From Halobacteriovoraceae bacterium (GTDB lineage Bacteria > Bdellovibrionota > Bacteriovoracia > Bacteriovoracales > Bacteriovoracaceae), in NCBI GenBank assembly GCA_020635115.1, contig JACKAK010000002.1, positions 1-64,000 of the forward strand: a DNA stretch of 64,000 nucleotides. Reading direction: 5' to 3'. Every line of letters begins with the position of its first letter. Within the stretch, counting starts at the first letter, position 1. The notes beneath the pieces were generated by a model, which did not search any database, was not told the DNA's origin, and worked only from the letters and a program-made list of their open reading frames with translations. Below are positions 60,701-64,000 of the stretch, piece by piece. A program made the translations under genes and the position numbers.

Positions 60701-62390
60701 CAAATTCACTTTTAATTAGTTCAGCAACACTATCATAATGCTTTTTGTTAAATTCAATCCTCTTTTGGTCCCTTTCAAAGTTATAATCTTGTGCTTCTGC
60801 AAAATCAACGACTTCATAAAAATAAGTTTTTGAAGGTTCTGAAAGCTTACTATTTTCGATAATATCCTTCAAAGTAGGATAATTTTGTGAATTAAGCTCA
60901 CTAAAAAGCCTATGTAATTTACTGAGTTTTGGGCCATTTTTTTGAATATCCTTAATTAATCGATTTATCTGCCCTGGCCCTAATCCTTTACGTAAAGAAT
61001 TAAAGACGGATTCTCCTAAAAAAATAAAAATAATAAGTCCCAATATCCTTAAAATATAATCGATTGGTTCTAGTTTTAAATTTTCACTTTCGGTAAACAA
61101 CGGGGCCAAAGGCCCTGTACTTATCATTCTGTTTACTATGGTTTCGTTGTTTTTTTCGACTTTTTGCTCAGCTAATTCATTTTTTAAATTCTCATAATTA
61201 ATATCAGCAGTTCCTTCAATCGTAAGTTGAGGCACAACAAGATCAACTTCTTTATAAGTTTCATCGTCTGGATCAAAATAAGAAAATTTCTTAAGTGTCT
61301 GAGGTAATTTTACATTTCCGCGAGCGAGTAATGTGTATTGGAATGTTTTCTTCGCAGTTTGATTATTGATTTCTTCAAAAGAATTTTTAGTATCAAAATC
61401 TTCTATGGCGTCACTAGAATAAATTAAGGGTGCCCCAAATTTTTCTAAGGCACCAGGTCCTTCAACTTTTAGCGTAACTTCAACCGGCTCATTTACTAAA
61501 ACCTTATCACGAGCAATTTTTAGGGAAAAATCATGTTTGCCGACAAGTCCTGTAAAATTTTTAGGAACATTCTCACCGGGAAGTGGTAGCACTTCGAGTT
61601 TTACTTTTTGACTTACAAGGGTTTTATATTTCATTCTTCCTACACTAAAACCAAATCCGAAACCACCAAGACCTGCGTTAGACTTGTCCTCGTAAAGAAT
61701 TTTTATTTTCATTGGGTCAATATATAATGTTCCAATTTTATCAGGATACACTCGAGCAGAATACTTTAACTCCTTTCTATAGACTTCCCCATTTAAGTTT
61801 ACGGTTTCGCCTTGAGTTTTCACTTCATGAAAACGCTTAATAAAGTTCTCTAACTTTGGGAATTCTAAAGGTTGCCATTCCCCAGTTCGAGTTCTAGAGT
61901 ACAAATAATAGTCAACATCAATTCCTTCATTAAGGAAAACTTTTTGTTTTGAAATTTCTGCTACGAGAAAAATTTCTCGTCCCCTTTTAGGAGCAACCAA
62001 GGCGTCAACATTTACATTGTCAAATTTTAAATCTTTTCCATCAATATTTATGACAAGATCACTTAGGGTAATTCTTCCTGCTCGATTGGCCATCAACTCA
62101 TATCTCACTTGCCTAGAGACTGCTCTTGATACTCGACCATTTATAATTGAAGTCCTAGAACTTACTCCTAAATCTGATTTTTCGAGGACTTCAGCTCCAT
62201 TAGGGACAAAAGTAATATAAGGATCATCTTTAATATCTCCCTCTATAGTGAAAATTATACTAAATGTATCATCCTTGACTGGTTCTTTGGGCTCTACTTC
62301 ATAAGTGATATTTAACGCTAGGGCCGATTTAAATAAGAACGTAAAGGCCATAAATGCAAATAATAGTTTACCAATCCTTCTTCTGATCAT
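60636..62390 (-). CDS. batD: BatD-like protein (aerotolerance operon)
   Basis: 584 residues. A signal peptide (GKLLFAFMAFTFLFKSALA) is followed by repeated Ig-like beta domains (KDDTFSIIFTIEGDI; KQKVFLNEGIDVDYYLYSRTRTGEWQPL; KVLVNEPVEVTLKVEGPGAL) and a C-terminal membrane helix (YILRILGLIIFIFLGESV) with a cytoplasmic tail. This is the BatD layout. The ATG at 62390 lies inside the end of the batBC gene; the frame continues 16 codons upstream. Operon with the VWA gene upstream. Confidence 0.85.
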   Translation of the reverse strand: MIRRRIGKLLFAFMAFTFLFKSALALNITYEVEPKEPVKDDTFSIIFTIEGDIKDDPYITFVPNGAEVLEKSDLGVSSRTSIINGRVSRAVSRQVRYELMANRAGRITLSDLVINIDGKDLKFDNVNVDALVAPKRGREIFLVAEISKQKVFLNEGIDVDYYLYSRTRTGEWQPLEFPKLENFIKRFHEVKTQGETVNLNGEVYRKELKYSARVYPDKIGTLYIDPMKIKILYEDKSNAGLGGFGFGFSVGRMKYKTLVSQKVKLEVLPLPGENVPKNFTGLVGKHDFSLKIARDKVLVNEPVEVTLKVEGPGALEKFGAPLIYSSDAIEDFDTKNSFEEINNQTAKKTFQYTLLARGNVKLPQTLKKFSYFDPDDETYKEVDLVVPQLTIEGTADINYENLKNELAEQKVEKNNETIVNRMISTGPLAPLFTESENLKLEPIDYILRILGLIIFIFLGESVFNSLRKGLGPGQINRLIKDIQKNGPKLSKLHRLFSELNSQNYPTLKDIIENSKLSEPSKTYFYEVVDFAEAQDYNFERDQKRIEFNKKHYDSVAELIKSEFDEKSKTNRRSRWAILSDDRQF

Positions 62391-64000
62391 TTCTATCGTC
62401 CTTTTGGGTGGTATCCATATACATCTTTTGCAATTCACGATCTCTTCCCATTAATTGCTTGAGTATAGGTCCTACTTTTTTTCTTTTTTTCATTTCAATA
62501 TCTTTCAAATACTTTTCTAACATTTTTTCTTTATTTAATTTTTTCATTTCTTTTTCTAAATCACTTTGCCCTTTTTCTTTTTGCTCACTTTTAGCATCCT
62601 TATAATTATCTTGCTCTTTCTTGAAATCTTTTTCTTCTTGTTTTTTTTCTTTATTCTTTTGATTATTTTTGTCATCTTGATTTTTCTGTTCGGTATTTTC
62701 TCCATCTTTTTTACCGTCTTTCTTCTCATTTTCTTTTGATTCTTTTTGCTTGTTTTCTTGTTCTTCTTTTTGTTGAGACTCTTTAGAATCATTGCCACTA
62801 TCTTTTTTATCTTTTTGGTTTTTCTTGTCCTTGTTTTGTTGATTTTGTTGACTGCGTTTTGCTAAAGCAAACAGAATATTTTTTGAGACAATTTCTTTCA
62901 ATTTTTCATCTAAGATATTTAAATTATATAGTTCGTTAAAGATCTCCAAACCTTCAGAATATTTTTTTTGGTTAAGTAGTAAGGTTGCATAATTTATTTT
63001 TTGAATGGTATTTTCGGTGTCGGTGGTATTAGTTAAAAATTCACGATAGAGGATTTCAGCATATTCTACCCTCTTTAACTTTCCAAGTTCCATGGCCAAA
63101 TAAGGTATATTCTGTAAAAGTAATTCACCTCTTTTATGTTTCTCTAAAAGTCTTACTACTTCTTCAGTTAAAGGAGGTAGTTTTTCTTCTTCGGGTGCTT
63201 TCTCTTGGGATTTCAAACTACTTGTTTGAAAACTAAAAAAAAGCAGAAAAACTATACAAAATTTAAAGGAAGATTTTAACCCAATTAATTGAGATAAAAG
63301 AATTAAAATTATTCCAGAAATAATATAATTCATACCTTCGACTGGTCGAATTTTAACTTGGGCACTTCCAGAATTTGAATCAAATCCTCGTTTAAAAAAC
63401 TCATTAATTGATTCTGTTGGCATGCTGTAGGAATTCGCAATCCAGTACTTATAGTTTTTAACATTTTTACCAAATCTTTTTAAAAACTCTTCATCCAGTT
63501 TCGAGACAACTTCCTTACCCTCATAGCGTTTATTCCCAATGAAATTTCCACCTTTTGTTCTTATAGGGATAGGGCCTCCTTTTGAAGTACCAACTCCAAC
63601 GATAGCAATCCTTATTGAATCAGGAATTTCTCTAGATAAAAATTGTCCATTCTCTTCAGAATCAGTAAAAATTAATAAATTTCCAGATGGTAATTTATTT
63701 GAGCTTCCCTTCAAATAATTTACCGCCTCTAAAATGGCCTTCGTAATATTAGAGCCTCCATTGGTAATATCTAGTGACTGAAGTGCTGCAATTTTTGCAT
63801 CTAGTAGATCTAAATCATCTGTGAATGGAACGACTTTTCTTTGTATATCTGAAAATAAAACGAGTGCGATTTGATGTCCAAATGCTTTTTTAACAAAATG
63901 CCTGGCCATCATGATTGCTTTGTTAAATCTATTTGGTCGCACATCTTCGACTAGCATACTACTTGAAGTATCTATTAGGATAACTGTTTTTTGTTCTCTT
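62368..64000 (-). CDS. BatB-BatC fusion: VWA domain plus TPR and charged repeat tail (partial)
   Basis: The gene runs past the right edge, so its start is missing; at least 544 residues are seen. The VWA domain starts with the MIDAS motif LIDTSSSM near 63960 and continues to about 63300. A membrane helix (YIISGIILILLSQLIGL) is followed at once by a second hydrophobic stretch that looks like a signal peptide (FCIVFLLFFSFQTSSL), then two TPR units (YAEILYREFL; YATLLLNQKKYSEGLEIFNELY) and about 150 residues of Lys, Gln, Glu and Asp repeats. In most genomes BatB and BatC are separate. Such proteins act with MoxR ATPases at the membrane in stress tolerance, with poorly defined function. Confidence 0.85.
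   Translation of the reverse strand, partial: REQKTVILIDTSSSMLVEDVRPNRFNKAIMMARHFVKKAFGHQIALVLFSDIQRKVVPFTDDLDLLDAKIAALQSLDITNGGSNITKAILEAVNYLKGSSNKLPSGNLLIFTDSEENGQFLSREIPDSIRIAIVGVGTSKGGPIPIRTKGGNFIGNKRYEGKEVVSKLDEEFLKRFGKNVKNYKYWIANSYSMPTESINEFFKRGFDSNSGSAQVKIRPVEGMNYIISGIILILLSQLIGLKSSFKFCIVFLLFFSFQTSSLKSQEKAPEEEKLPPLTEEVVRLLEKHKRGELLLQNIPYLAMELGKLKRVEYAEILYREFLTNTTDTENTIQKINYATLLLNQKKYSEGLEIFNELYNLNILDEKLKEIVSKNILFALAKRSQQNQQNKDKKNQKDKKDSGNDSKESQQKEEQENKQKESKENEKKDGKKDGENTEQKNQDDKNNQKNKEKKQEEKDFKKEQDNYKDAKSEQKEKGQSDLEKEMKKLNKEKMLEKYLKDIEMKKRKKVGPILKQLMGRDRELQKMYMDTTQKDDRNDQKKDW

Noticed and set aside
62556..62798. 80-codon Lys-rich minus-strand frame
   Set aside because: Alternate frame of the charged repeat tail of the BatB-BatC fusion.

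Overview
The window looks like a chromosomal segment of a low-GC Gram-negative bacterium of the Bdellovibrionota, most likely order Bacteriovoracales (Halobacteriovorax/Bacteriovorax-like predators). This rests on AT-rich DNA with scattered GGCC words, short paired flagellins, a complete type IV pilus system, an Omp85/TamB pair, a BatB-BatC/BatD aerotolerance locus, a matrixin-type exported protease and many exported lipoprotein or TPR-type orphans. The lineage is inferred from gene content and composition, not from a marker search. I recognised no rRNA, tRNA, CRISPR array, transposase, integrase or prophage.

Layout. 1-2160: small accessory-looking block with a HigB/HigA-type toxin-antitoxin pair, a short third ORF, and a Cys-containing exported protein flanked by two long inverted repeats of identical geometry (12-bp arms, 6-nt loop). 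2160-5560: an exported orphan and two flagellin genes, one with a candidate sigma-28 promoter. 5690-9300: GNAT acetyltransferase, AarF/UbiB-type kinase, small membrane and Cys-rich proteins. 9320-13220: greA-recG, then FHA-domain and alpha/beta-hydrolase genes. 13219-14451: a protein whose C-terminal half matches the RelA/SpoT synthetase pattern. 14536-20400: pgpA, a periplasmic solute-binding protein, recA-recX-alaS. 20415-22930: peptide-binding lipoprotein, a FlgT-C-like exported protein and a 76-residue histidine-kinase-DHp-like protein. 22931-24190 is gene-poor. 24192-29413: acyl-CoA synthetase, rpoZ, lon and an AMIN-like exported protein. 29479-32040: a matrixin protease and its partner, both with C-terminal membrane tails. 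32141-35664: a divergent UvrA paralogue downstream of rplM-rpsI. 35791-43725: Omp85 (TamA-like), TamB-like and a helical-repeat protein, translationally coupled.

From 43899 to 58945 almost everything is on the minus strand and dominated by type IV pilus genes: pilB, pilT, pilC, pilA, then an ABC exporter pair coupled to pilD, then pilMNOPQ, a TPR gene, aroQ and efp. The end (59098-64000) holds aroE, ribF, batD and a BatB-BatC fusion that runs off the window.

How it fits together. PilB and PilT power extension and retraction of PilA, which PilD processes; PilC is the inner-membrane platform, PilMNOP the alignment complex and PilQ the outer-membrane secretin. In predatory relatives these pili are needed for prey attachment or entry. 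TamA/TamB serve outer-membrane biogenesis. The most interesting items are the RelA/SpoT-like protein (13219-14451), the UvrA paralogue whose changes all fall in one composite ATPase site (32141-34735), the matrixin pair with membrane-anchoring tails, and the recX ribosome-binding site placed in a terminator-like hairpin.
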